Shown piece by piece: positions 25,070-33,456 of a stretch of DNA of 64,000 bases. The stretch is taken from contig NZ_JBGFSM010000001.1 of NCBI RefSeq assembly GCF_041679265.1, positions 62,001 to 126,000 on the forward strand, given 5' to 3'. The DNA is from Autumnicola sp041679265 (GTDB lineage Bacteria; Bacteroidota; Bacteroidia; Flavobacteriales; Flavobacteriaceae). The notes under the pieces were generated by a model. It searched no databases and had not been told where the DNA came from. It worked only from the letters and a program-made list of their open reading frames with translations. Numbering within the stretch: position 1 is the stretch's first letter; the number at the start of each line of letters is the position of its first letter. Both the position numbers and the translations under genes were made by a program.

Positions 25070-25735
25070 ATGGAATCTACAAAATTAAAAAGGCCAAAAC
25101 ATAAAGGCTCGCCAAAATTGTTTGATAACCCCATTCTTGAAAAATTAACGCATACCCATATTTCGCTTCCGCTTATCATTTTTTCGGTAATTGCTGCCGC
25201 GCTTATCTACTACGGAATTATTGAAAAGGGTTTTGAAGCTCCAATGATGGTGCTTCTCTTTGTCGCAGGATTGTTCTTTTTCACTTTTGTGGAATACATT
25301 ATGCACCGGTATTTGTACCACATCCCGGCTACCAGCGAGCGAAAAAAGAAAATTTCTTACACGATGCATGGCGTGCATCACGATTATCCCAAAGATAAAT
25401 CCCGGCTGGCAATGCCACCGCTGTTAAGCCTTATTATTGCCACTGTACTTTTTATTATCTACCGGGCAGTCCTGGGAGATTATGTATTCGGGTTCCTGGC
25501 GGGATTTCTAATTGGCTACGCTGCCTATCTCGCGGTCCACTATTCGGTGCATGCCTTTAAAGTGCCTAACAATTTCCTGAAGACTTTATGGCATCATCAC
25601 AGCATTCATCATTATCGCGAACCAGACCGCGCTTTTGGAGTTTCTTCAGCCCTGTGGGATCATATTTTCAGAACAATGCCAAGAAAATCACCAATGGCTA
25701 AAAGAGCATCTGTGGGAACAAGTATAGATGATTAG
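25070..25735 (+). CDS. Membrane fatty-acid hydroxylase / sterol desaturase family protein
   Basis: A 221-residue integral membrane di-iron oxygenase. Hydrophobic helices alternate with the histidine boxes HRYLYH, HGVHHDYPKD, HYSVHAF and HHHSIHHY. The pattern is closest to fatty acid 2-hydroxylases (FA2H/Scs7), which would modify lipid acyl chains such as those of flavobacterial sphingolipids or ornithine lipids; that target is inference. It follows the deoxynucleoside kinase gene by 12 bases. Confidence 0.87.
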   Translation: MESTKLKRPKHKGSPKLFDNPILEKLTHTHISLPLIIFSVIAAALIYYGIIEKGFEAPMMVLLFVAGLFFFTFVEYIMHRYLYHIPATSERKKKISYTMHGVHHDYPKDKSRLAMPPLLSLIIATVLFIIYRAVLGDYVFGFLAGFLIGYAAYLAVHYSVHAFKVPNNFLKTLWHHHSIHHYREPDRAFGVSSALWDHIFRTMPRKSPMAKRASVGTSIDD

Positions 25736-25765
25736 CAAGAAGGACTATAAAAAAATTGAAAATTC

Positions 25766-25797
25766 AGCCCTGAAGTACTGCTTCAGGGCTGTTTTTA
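25766..25797 (+). terminator. Terminator after the hydroxylase gene
   Basis: AGCCCTGAAG (25766-25775) pairs with CTTCAGGGCT (25781-25790), followed by GTTTTTATT. It may also act weakly on the opposite strand. Confidence 0.85.
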
Positions 25798-26265
25798 TTC
25801 TGAAAGCTGCTCATTTACAGCTATGACCTTTTCAAGGTATTGTTGTACTTCTTCAGAGAGGCCTTCTTCAGGTTCATCAAATAACCAGTTATAAGATTTG
25901 CCATTTTTCTCTACGTGAAGGAAATAATCAAAATCGGCTACAATTTGTTTGCCCATCTCCTCATCAGTCATCATAATCAGCTCTTGTGGAACGTCTAAAA
26001 GACCTTGGGCCAGCCCATATTTTTCTGAAGCCATTCCCACCATGGTAAACGCTGTTTCTTCCCAATTTCCATATTATGTATCGCTATCGGCATCTTTGTA
26101 AAGGCCTTCGTCATTAAGAAGGAAAAGGTTCCTGCAATCCCCGCCGCACATACCGTAAACTTCCCCAAAAATTACAGCATCAGTGCTTTCGCTTTTAATA
26201 TTATCATCATCCTTATTGCATGAAATAAATACGGGAAAGACCAAAATTAGAACGAGTTTCTTCAT
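25795..26265 (-). pseudogene. Lipoprotein gene interrupted by an in-frame stop
   Basis: Two frames that look separate are one. Residues 1-63 (signal and lipobox VFISCNK, then VYGMCGGDCRNLFLLNDEGLY) end at a TAA at 26074-26076. The same reading frame continues without further stops (YGNWEETAFTM and on) to 25795, giving 156 codons plus one internal stop. Restoring one sense codon (for example CAA, AAA or GAA) yields a complete secreted lipoprotein with a CGGDC motif. It may be a recent nonsense mutation or a sequencing error; the 82-residue downstream piece has no secretion signal. Function unknown. Confidence 0.75.
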
Positions 26266-26331
26266 AATACGAGATTTACACCTTTCTTTAAAGATGTTCC
26301 AAGGCGCAAAAGGTTGCGTTTAAAATCCGGC

Positions 26332-27369
26332 TTATTGAATAAATCCGTTTTCCCGCGCATGCTGTATAGCTTCTTCTGAAGAATCTGCAAGCAAAACAGG
26401 AGTCGAATCAAAATTATCGATTACACTCCTCACTCTTTCCATACTGCCTTTATGCGTAACGCTGCGCAAATAAATTGCCAGGATCCTGTCTGAATACTGC
26501 GCGGCAATATCTGTATAAATAGAAGCATCATGCTCGCCACTGTCACCTATCAGGATAAATTTAAGGTCCGGATAAGCCTTAAGGATATTGATGATTTCTT
26601 TTTGTTTATGAGGCTTTTCAGGTTTAGTAGCGGCATCAAAAGGGGTGCGGAAATCCCTGAGCAATATGGCCCCTTTTGGAAAATTATTATGATCGAGAAA
26701 AAGCTTAAGATATTCATATAGATTCCATGGACTATTGCTTAGATAAAACATGGGGTTCCTGTTCTTCCCGCTTATACCGGCCTGCAGCTTTTTGTAAAAA
26801 TTAGGTGCACCTTTTAACGGAATTCTCTTGTAGGCATTGGTGAGCAATGAATTTTTCAGGAGCCGCCATTTTAAAAAAGAAGTCACGCCGGTATGTAAAA
26901 TAGTATCATCAATATCGCTTATCACCCCAAATTCGGCATCTACGGGAGGAACAAGAAATTCTCCCTGAAAATGGCTTTCCAAAAGCGCTGTTCCCGGATC
27001 CAGTTTTTCTTTAAAATGCAATTTGTAGGGAATCCATCCTTCGTTGGAAGCATGCTCGGCTATATTGTTTTCAAGGGTTTTATCAAATAAAAAATAACCT
27101 TCTGAATTGGTTTTTGCCGTTAAATTTACTTTTCCCGGTAAAACCAATTCCACTTCAACATCGGGAATTTCAAAACTGTCAAATTGTTTCCAGGTATTTT
27201 TTATTGTCCTGAAGATAGATTGGTCCTGTACAATATTTAGCGGTTCATTGTCCAGCGCTCTTCCTTTTACATATAATCTTGAATAGGTGCCGTAACTGCG
27301 GTAAGGAACCAGCAAAATCTGGTCATAATTACTGTACCTACCCACCAGTTTTTTTAAACGTTTCAGCAT
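26332..27369 (-). CDS. App1-like phosphatase (DUF2183)
   Basis: A 345-residue protein with an N-terminal beta-rich part and a C-terminal HAD-like domain whose nucleophile motif is ISDIDDTILHTG (D-x-D-x-T). Later HAD motifs are YLSNSPW and LIGDSGEHD. Relatives include yeast App1, a Mg2+-dependent phosphatidate phosphatase. It starts 16 bases after ligD in the same direction, so it is probably the last gene of the NHEJ transcript, although a direct role in repair is unproven. Confidence 0.85.
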   Translation of the reverse strand: MLKRLKKLVGRYSNYDQILLVPYRSYGTYSRLYVKGRALDNEPLNIVQDQSIFRTIKNTWKQFDSFEIPDVEVELVLPGKVNLTAKTNSEGYFLFDKTLENNIAEHASNEGWIPYKLHFKEKLDPGTALLESHFQGEFLVPPVDAEFGVISDIDDTILHTGVTSFLKWRLLKNSLLTNAYKRIPLKGAPNFYKKLQAGISGKNRNPMFYLSNSPWNLYEYLKLFLDHNNFPKGAILLRDFRTPFDAATKPEKPHKQKEIINILKAYPDLKFILIGDSGEHDASIYTDIAAQYSDRILAIYLRSVTHKGSMERVRSVIDNFDSTPVLLADSSEEAIQHARENGFIQ

Positions 27370-27385
27370 TAAATTTTCTTCTTTT

Positions 27386-29809
27386 TTAACTATTAAGCCG
27401 CTCCAGCACCTCTCCCATATCTATTCCCTTACCCAGGACCCCTTTAAACAAATCTCCCTCTTTTTCTATCCTTTCCGGCATATTTTTAATATTAAAATCA
27501 GAGAGTTTTAATCCTTTTTTCACCTCTTCCCACTTAAGGGGCGCAGAGACCGTAGCTCCTTTTTTTGGCCGCACGCAATAAGGCGCAGCTAAAGTTTGTC
27601 CTCTCCGGTTCTGAAGAAAATCCAGGTAAATTTTGCCTTTCCTGCTTTTTACGGCGCGCTCCATACTGGTTAATTTGCCAGTTTTCTCCTGAACAAAATA
27701 ACAAAGTAATTTGGTAAAATCCCTGGCTTCCTCATAAGTATATTCTGCACCCAGGGGAATATAAACATGTATTCCACTGGAGCCGGAAGTTTTACAGAAA
27801 CCTTCAATTTTTGCTTTATCCAGGACCTCCTTAACTGCCTGGGCAACTTCAATCACTTCTTCAAAAGTGTTTTTATCTGTAGGGTCAATATCAATTACCG
27901 TATAATCGGGATTTTCCAGACAGCCAATTCTGGAATTCCACGGGTTGATTTCTATACATCCCAGATTTGCCATGTACAGCAAGGTAGCTTCATTCTGGCA
28001 CAGCATGTATTCTATATCGCGATTATTATGTTTGGAGAAGATTTTCACCGTTTCCACCCAGTCTTCCAGCAGGCCTTCATTGTCTTTTTGATAAAATCCG
28101 GTCTGGTTTATCCCGTTGGGGTGCCGGTGCAAATTTTGCGGCCGGTCTTTTAAATATGGCATCATATATTCTGAAACCTGCAAATAGTAATCTATAAGAT
28201 CATATTTTCTATAGCCACTCTCCGGCCAGTAAACTTTTTCAAGGTTGGTAAAACTTACCGGAATCCCTCCAATTTCCAGCTGGTTGGATCCTATTTCGGT
28301 TTCAGGGGCTTCTTCGGGATTTGTAGTTTTTTTCTCTTTATGTATTTCTGTTATATTTTTGTCCTGCCGCAATCCTTTAAAGGATGGATGCCTCATATTG
28401 CCGCTCTTGGTCCATTCAGAAAATTTTATTTCGCATATAAGTTCCGGCCTTACCCAAACCGGTTTCCTGCCTTTGAGATTTATCTTTTTTTCAAACGGGT
28501 TTTCTTCAGTTTCCAGGGCTTTCAGCTGCTCCAGCAACTCTTTTTGTTCCGCGTGGGAAAAACCGGTGCCGCAATTCCCTATATATTTTAATTTATTATT
28601 TTCCAGCAGGCCCAGGATCAACGACCTGAAAACCGAACTGTCTTTATCAGATTCGGTATAACCGCAAATAATGGCTTCCTGACTTTCCATTGCCTTTATT
28701 TTCAGCCAGTGTTCCGTACGGTAGCCCGGGGTGTAAGTGGAGTCTGCTTTTTTCGCAATTACGCCTTCCATACCCGCGTCTATGGCTTTTTTATAAAAGG
28801 CACTTCCCATCCCCTCCACATGGTCGCAGTACAGGCTTATATTTGTTTCTTCCAGCACATCGGGAATAAGGCTTTTCCGTTCTAAAAGCGGCAGCTCTAA
28901 CATGCTGTGGCCATTAAGATACAGCATATCGAAAACATAAAAACGCAAAGCACCTTTTGTAGTGGAATCGTAATTTTGCAACTCCTGAAATACCGGCATC
29001 CCGTTTTTATCCAATACCACCACCTCTCCATCCAAAATTACATCCTGCTGAACTTGCTCCAGGTCTTTCACGAGGTTGGGAAATTTTGAATTATAGGAAA
29101 TCCCGTTACGGGAATGGATTTTCACATTGCCATTATCAATATTGGCAATTAAACGGTAACCGTCCCATTTAAGCTCGTAAATCCATTCGGGATCATTAAA
29201 AATTTCTTTTGTTGATGTGGCCAGCATTGGCCTTACGGGATCTTCAGGATTAAGTTTTCTTACTTTTGGCTTCTTTTTTTCTTCGGAAGGGGCATAAGCC
29301 TCTGCATCATAATTAAGATCTGTAGAAAATTCATCTTTCTTTTTAATGAGCAGCCATTGATTGTCTTTTCCCCCACGGGTATGCACCAGCGCAAATTCCC
29401 CTTTTATACGCTTTCCTGAAAAACTTATTTTAAGGTTGCCTTTCTTAAGCTGCTCCACCAGGTCTTTGTCCCCGGAAGCCTCTGCAGAATGGTATTCGCC
29501 TTCATCCCAGATGGTCATTTCGCCAGCGCCGTAATTGCCTTTGGGAATGGTTCCGTGGAAATTGAGATATTTAATAGGGTGGTCTTCTGTTTGAATGGCC
29601 AGGCGTTTATCTGAAGGATTCATGGAAGGGCCTTTGGGAACCGCCCAGCTTTTAAGCACTCCTTCCATTTCCAGCCGTAAATCGTAATGCAGCCGCGTGG
29701 CTTTATGTCTCTGGATTACAAAGCGGCCCTGGTTCTCATTGCTTATATCACCTCCCGGCTCGGGGGTTTTGGAAAAGTCCCTTTTTTTTATGTAATCTTC
29801 AAGACTCAT
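27386..29809 (-). CDS. ligD: Multifunctional DNA ligase D
   Basis: An 807-residue enzyme of bacterial non-homologous end joining, with three domains in the order phosphoesterase, ligase, polymerase. The 3'-phosphoesterase (about 20-165) has RLHYDLRLE (His41, Asp43) and His77. The ATP-dependent ligase (about 190-490) has the adenylated Lys214 in YELKWDGYR. The C-terminal archaeo-eukaryotic primase-type polymerase (about 515-800) has the DIDP metal motif. It would trim, fill and seal ends held by Ku. It begins three bases after the ku stop codon. Confidence 0.96.
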   Translation of the reverse strand: MSLEDYIKKRDFSKTPEPGGDISNENQGRFVIQRHKATRLHYDLRLEMEGVLKSWAVPKGPSMNPSDKRLAIQTEDHPIKYLNFHGTIPKGNYGAGEMTIWDEGEYHSAEASGDKDLVEQLKKGNLKISFSGKRIKGEFALVHTRGGKDNQWLLIKKKDEFSTDLNYDAEAYAPSEEKKKPKVRKLNPEDPVRPMLATSTKEIFNDPEWIYELKWDGYRLIANIDNGNVKIHSRNGISYNSKFPNLVKDLEQVQQDVILDGEVVVLDKNGMPVFQELQNYDSTTKGALRFYVFDMLYLNGHSMLELPLLERKSLIPDVLEETNISLYCDHVEGMGSAFYKKAIDAGMEGVIAKKADSTYTPGYRTEHWLKIKAMESQEAIICGYTESDKDSSVFRSLILGLLENNKLKYIGNCGTGFSHAEQKELLEQLKALETEENPFEKKINLKGRKPVWVRPELICEIKFSEWTKSGNMRHPSFKGLRQDKNITEIHKEKKTTNPEEAPETEIGSNQLEIGGIPVSFTNLEKVYWPESGYRKYDLIDYYLQVSEYMMPYLKDRPQNLHRHPNGINQTGFYQKDNEGLLEDWVETVKIFSKHNNRDIEYMLCQNEATLLYMANLGCIEINPWNSRIGCLENPDYTVIDIDPTDKNTFEEVIEVAQAVKEVLDKAKIEGFCKTSGSSGIHVYIPLGAEYTYEEARDFTKLLCYFVQEKTGKLTSMERAVKSRKGKIYLDFLQNRRGQTLAAPYCVRPKKGATVSAPLKWEEVKKGLKLSDFNIKNMPERIEKEGDLFKGVLGKGIDMGEVLERLNS

Positions 29810-29812
29810 AGT

Positions 29813-30589
29813 TTATGATGCCTTGCCTTTTTTCTTTTTTTCTAAACTTGCTTTTAACTGGGACATCAAATCCTTGGCAGGAGTTGGTTTGCTTTCAAAG
29901 TCTTCAGGCTGCACCGTTTTCCCCGCAGATTTAGATTCAATAATCTTTATAAGCTGGTCATTATAGACATCCTTGAATTTTTCGAAACTGAATTCGCTTG
30001 TGTATTGTTCTATAAGCGAAATAGCCATATCTACTTCTTTTTTCTTCACCTTGGTATCTGGCAATTTTAAATCTGAAGGATCCCGAATTTCATCTGCAAA
30101 CCGAATAACGTGTAAAACCAGCGCATCTTTGTAAACGCCAACCAGGCTAAGATGTTCCTTCTGCCGCATCACAAAAGTTGCCACTCCAAGTTTTTCAGTT
30201 TTCTTTAGCGCATCCCGAAGAAGGTTATAAGATTTCCCGCCTTCCTTTTGTGGTTCAAGAAAATAAGGTTTCTTAAAAAGAACATCGGCTACTTCTTCCT
30301 CATCAATAAATTCTTCAATATCTATAGTCCTGCTCTTCTTGAGATTGGCACTTTCAAAATCCTCTTTTTCCAGCACTACATAACCTTCATCTTTCTTAAA
30401 GCCTTTTACAATGTCCTTCCACTGCACTTCCTTTCCTGTAGATTCATTTACCCGTTTATACCTTATGCGGGAATGGTCATGCCTGTCCAGCATGTCCAGG
30501 TCCAGTTTACGTTCCTCTGAACCGGAATATAATTTTACCGGAATAGAAACCAGTCCAAAGCTAATAGAGCCGTTCCAAATAGATCTCAT
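29813..30589 (-). CDS. ku: Ku DNA end-binding protein
   Basis: A 258-residue bacterial Ku. It opens MRSIWNGSISFGLVSIPVKLY, the strongly conserved start of the family, continues through the ring-forming beta-barrel (KPYFLEPQ, LVLHVIRFADEIR), and ends in a lysine-rich tail that contacts LigD and DNA. It threads onto double-strand ends and recruits LigD. It is directly followed by ligD (3-base gap) and preceded by a small Rho-N-type gene (6-base gap). Confidence 0.96.
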   Translation of the reverse strand: MRSIWNGSISFGLVSIPVKLYSGSEERKLDLDMLDRHDHSRIRYKRVNESTGKEVQWKDIVKGFKKDEGYVVLEKEDFESANLKKSRTIDIEEFIDEEEVADVLFKKPYFLEPQKEGGKSYNLLRDALKKTEKLGVATFVMRQKEHLSLVGVYKDALVLHVIRFADEIRDPSDLKLPDTKVKKKEVDMAISLIEQYTSEFSFEKFKDVYNDQLIKIIESKSAGKTVQPEDFESKPTPAKDLMSQLKASLEKKKKGKAS

Positions 30590-30595
30590 CTGCCC

Positions 30596-30844
30596 CTAGT
30601 GATTACGCAATGCGTTAATAAGTTCCTTTTTACTCATTTCGCTCCTGCCTTCTATTCCCACCTTTTTGGCTTCTTCGTAAAGGTCTTCTTTGGTCCTTTC
30701 TTCATATTTATCTGCCTTCCCTCCTTTTTTGCCGGAATTGGGATCGTTAGCAATACGGGCGGCTTTACTTTTACTCATGCCCTTGTCACGCAATTCCTCG
30801 TATTGCTTATCATTTTTGATTTGTGGTCCATGATCTTTAGCCAT
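30596..30844 (-). CDS. Small DUF7218-like / Rho N-terminal-domain protein leading the ku-ligD operon
   Basis: An 82-residue very polar protein. The first half is basic (MAKDHGPQIKNDKQYEELRD, then SKSKAARIANDP). The second half (EDLYEEAKKVGIEGRSEMSKKELINALR) is a SAP/Rho-N-like helix-extended-loop-helix, a fold that binds nucleic acid. Such short proteins recur in Bacteroidota genomes. Here it is the first gene of a tight set with ku and ligD, suggesting a DNA-binding accessory role, which is inference. Confidence 0.8.
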   Translation of the reverse strand: MAKDHGPQIKNDKQYEELRDKGMSKSKAARIANDPNSGKKGGKADKYEERTKEDLYEEAKKVGIEGRSEMSKKELINALRNH

Positions 30845-31061
30845 AACAGAAAAATTTAATAATTGGATTCTCTCTTAAAGCTACAATAATTGAAGAATTT
30901 TTATAAGTTATCGCTGTTGATTAACGCTGATTTAACTTTAACATCAGCACTTTCCCATCCCAGCGCCCGCCACCTATTAAAAATGCTCAAATAAAGAAGC
31001 CTTTCCCATTCCATCGAAAATTTGAAACAGCAAAGGCTTTAGTGAGCTTAGGCTTTAAATT

Positions 31062-31916
31062 TTACTTTTCTTCGGTAGCGCCTTCCCTGGAATGTTTTAC
31101 ATCCAGATTTACCTTTTTATCGCGCATTTCATCAGGCACCTGTTTCCCCATCGCCCCTTTGGAAATGGTAATTCCACCATCTACCGAGTAAATAGAACCG
31201 GTAACAAAAGAAGCTTCATCTGAGGCAAGGAAGCAATATACATTTGCGATTTCCTCCACCGTGCCGCGGCGGCCCATTGGAGTGGCATTCACCATCATTT
31301 CTTCCATCTGCTCATCCATTGGCCCCTGTTCTTTATGCGTCCAGGCCGTATCTACAGCCCCGGGCGCAACCACATTGGCCCTTACGCCATTTTTAGCCTG
31401 TTCCCCGGCAATTCCTTTTATAAAAGAATGTATAAAACCTTTTGTACCGCCATAAACAGCCACCTGTGGAATCCCCAGCAAACCGGCTTCAGAACCTGCG
31501 GCCACTATACAACCTTTAGTTTTCTGCAGTTCCGGCAAGGCGTGCTTGGTGAACAGGAAAGTGGTACGAATATTATTCTTTATAAGGTTATCAAAAGCAT
31601 CCACAGAGAACTCATCTGCCGTATTGGTTTCAGGGAAAACTCCCGCATTATCGATAAGAATATCAAGTTTCTGCCATTTATTAATAGCTGTTTTAATAGC
31701 TTCTTTTATGTTTTCTTCCGAAGAGATATCTTTTGAAAAGCCAATGGCTTCACCTTTTCCTGAATTGATCTCTTCTACAACTTTATCTACAGGATTATCA
31801 GGCAACCCAATTAGCATGACCTTTGCGCCTTCAATGCTGAATTTTTTTGCAATTGCTTCCCCAATTCCTGTTGCACCGCCGGTAATAATGGCGGTTTTTC
31901 CTTCTAATCTTCCCAT
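31062..31916 (-). CDS. SDR family oxidoreductase
   Basis: A 284-residue classical short-chain dehydrogenase: TGGATGIGEAIA cofactor motif, DNAG, serine in AAGSEAG, YGGTKGF with catalytic Tyr and Lys, and SVDGGIT near the end, plus a charged tail of about 35 residues. Resembles glucose 1-dehydrogenase/cyclohexanol dehydrogenase-type members; substrate unknown. ATG at 31916 begins MGRLEGKTAIITGG; the longer frame (31967) lacks family support. Confidence 0.88.
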   Translation of the reverse strand: MGRLEGKTAIITGGATGIGEAIAKKFSIEGAKVMLIGLPDNPVDKVVEEINSGKGEAIGFSKDISSEENIKEAIKTAINKWQKLDILIDNAGVFPETNTADEFSVDAFDNLIKNNIRTTFLFTKHALPELQKTKGCIVAAGSEAGLLGIPQVAVYGGTKGFIHSFIKGIAGEQAKNGVRANVVAPGAVDTAWTHKEQGPMDEQMEEMMVNATPMGRRGTVEEIANVYCFLASDEASFVTGSIYSVDGGITISKGAMGKQVPDEMRDKKVNLDVKHSREGATEEK

Positions 31917-32058
31917 AACTTTTTTTTGTTTATCACTATTTTGAAGTATTAATGTACAATTTACCAATGGGAATTCAGGCAGGCATTACCGGGATTATAA
32001 TAAGTTTAGCAAGTTATTAGTCAGGATTTAACCTTTTAAATTTTCCGAAGAAGAGGGA

Positions 32059-33314
32059 TTAAAAATGCCAGTTTTCGGGCCACAGGAAAATGGTAATCAT
32101 GCCTATTGCTATGGAAAGTCCAAAAGTAAGAGCCAGCCACTTTACAATTTTACCCGTTCCTATTACCATAGCCATTATTCCCTTAAATAAAAGATTGGCC
32201 AGAGAAGCCAGCAAGATAAGTTTCCAGCCAAGACTGGTGGAAACCCCTCCTCCTTTTATCATATTAGACATAGAAAGTGTTATGGCATCAACATCTGTAA
32301 GCCCGCTAATAATTGCCACAATGTAAAGGCCCTCGTTGCCAAACTGTTCTTTTGCAAATGCCACCAGCAACAAAATAACTCCGTATAAAAGGCCAAAAAT
32401 AAGGGCTGCCTTAAACTGGGCAGGGTTTTCGGGTTCAGGAAGTTCGCCGGCATCCTTATCCTTTTTTACGGTATAAAAAGCCAGGCACAAATAAGACACA
32501 TCACCACAAAATTAAAAGCTATAGGCATGGCCAGCATGGGCAATTGAGCCGGCGCCACTACAGAAATTTCTATTAAAACCCTGGCCAGGGCAATTGCCGA
32601 AGCAGTGGTGATGACAAAAACCGCAATTCTGGCAATATCAGGCGCCTGTTTTTGTTTCCGTGCGAAACTAACCGTTGTAGCGGTACTGCTAATGAGCCCG
32701 CCAAGAATTCCGTTAGAAATCACCCCGGAATCCTTTCCTACAAATTTATAGATGAAGTATCCCACCACACTAAGGCCCACGATAAAAACAACCATAAGCC
32801 AGATGTTATGAGGATTCAGCACATCATACGGGCCGTAGGTCTGGTCTGGCAGAATGGGCAAAATAATAAGGAAAATTCCTGCTAAAGTCATAATCGCAGA
32901 AACATCAGAATCTTTTAATTTTTCAATAAAATCATGAAGATGGGATTTGGCGTACAGCAGCATGGTTAGCAGACCTCCCGCCACCACTCCAATTATCCGG
33001 TTTCCCAGGACAAGGTAGGCCCCAATGGCAAACATGAGCAGAATAGCAACTTCGGTAGTTTTTCCCGGATCTCTTTTATCTTCTTTGCTTCTCCCGCCGG
33101 TGTACACCAAAGCCGCGAGATAAAGGCCCAGGGCCGGAAGAATGAATTCATTTTGCATGTCCCGGGTCAAAAAGCCGGCCACAGCACCAAGAATAGAAAT
33201 TATTGTAAAGGTACGTACCCCTGCGATTGCCTGATTTGAATGTTCCCGCTGTAAACCTACCAACATCCCCAAACCCAGGGCTATTCCCAAAGTAGTTAAA
33301 TCTTCATAATTCAT
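32059..33314 (-). pseudogene. MgtC/DUF4010 membrane protein split by a one-base frameshift
   Basis: The N-terminal part (start ATG 33312-33314, MNYEDLTTLGIALGLGMLVG) contains the MgtC-type LVGLQREHSN and many membrane helices. It stops at 32466 after CAWLFIP. The missing C-terminal part is present in the -1 frame: the frames join inside a run of five T (minus strand 32479-32475), and adding one T restores AWLFYTVKKDKDAG and a full protein of about 418 residues ending at 32059. It contains the DUF4010 stretch ISGLTDVDAITLSM. The intact family member would be a polytopic inner-membrane protein of unknown function. It may be a true frameshift or a homopolymer sequencing error. Confidence 0.8.
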
Positions 33315-33456
33315 ATAACCTCTTAAAAAAAGCAATCATTAAAAGTTAGAAAATTGTTTTAAAAGGAAATTAATATTTACCACAAGTAATTTTCAGTAGA
33401 AAATTCTGAAATTCTAAAGGGCTTTTATACTATTGCTTGATATAATTTTTTAATTA

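Noticed and set aside
28245..28661. 138-codon plus-strand frame inside ligD
   Set aside because: Antisense shadow of the ligase domain; no start signals.
32466..32499. Programmed -1 frameshift in the MgtC/DUF4010 gene
   Set aside because: The junction lacks a correct X-XXY-YYZ slippery site and no downstream stimulatory structure is evident; a simple one-base loss in a T-run explains it better.
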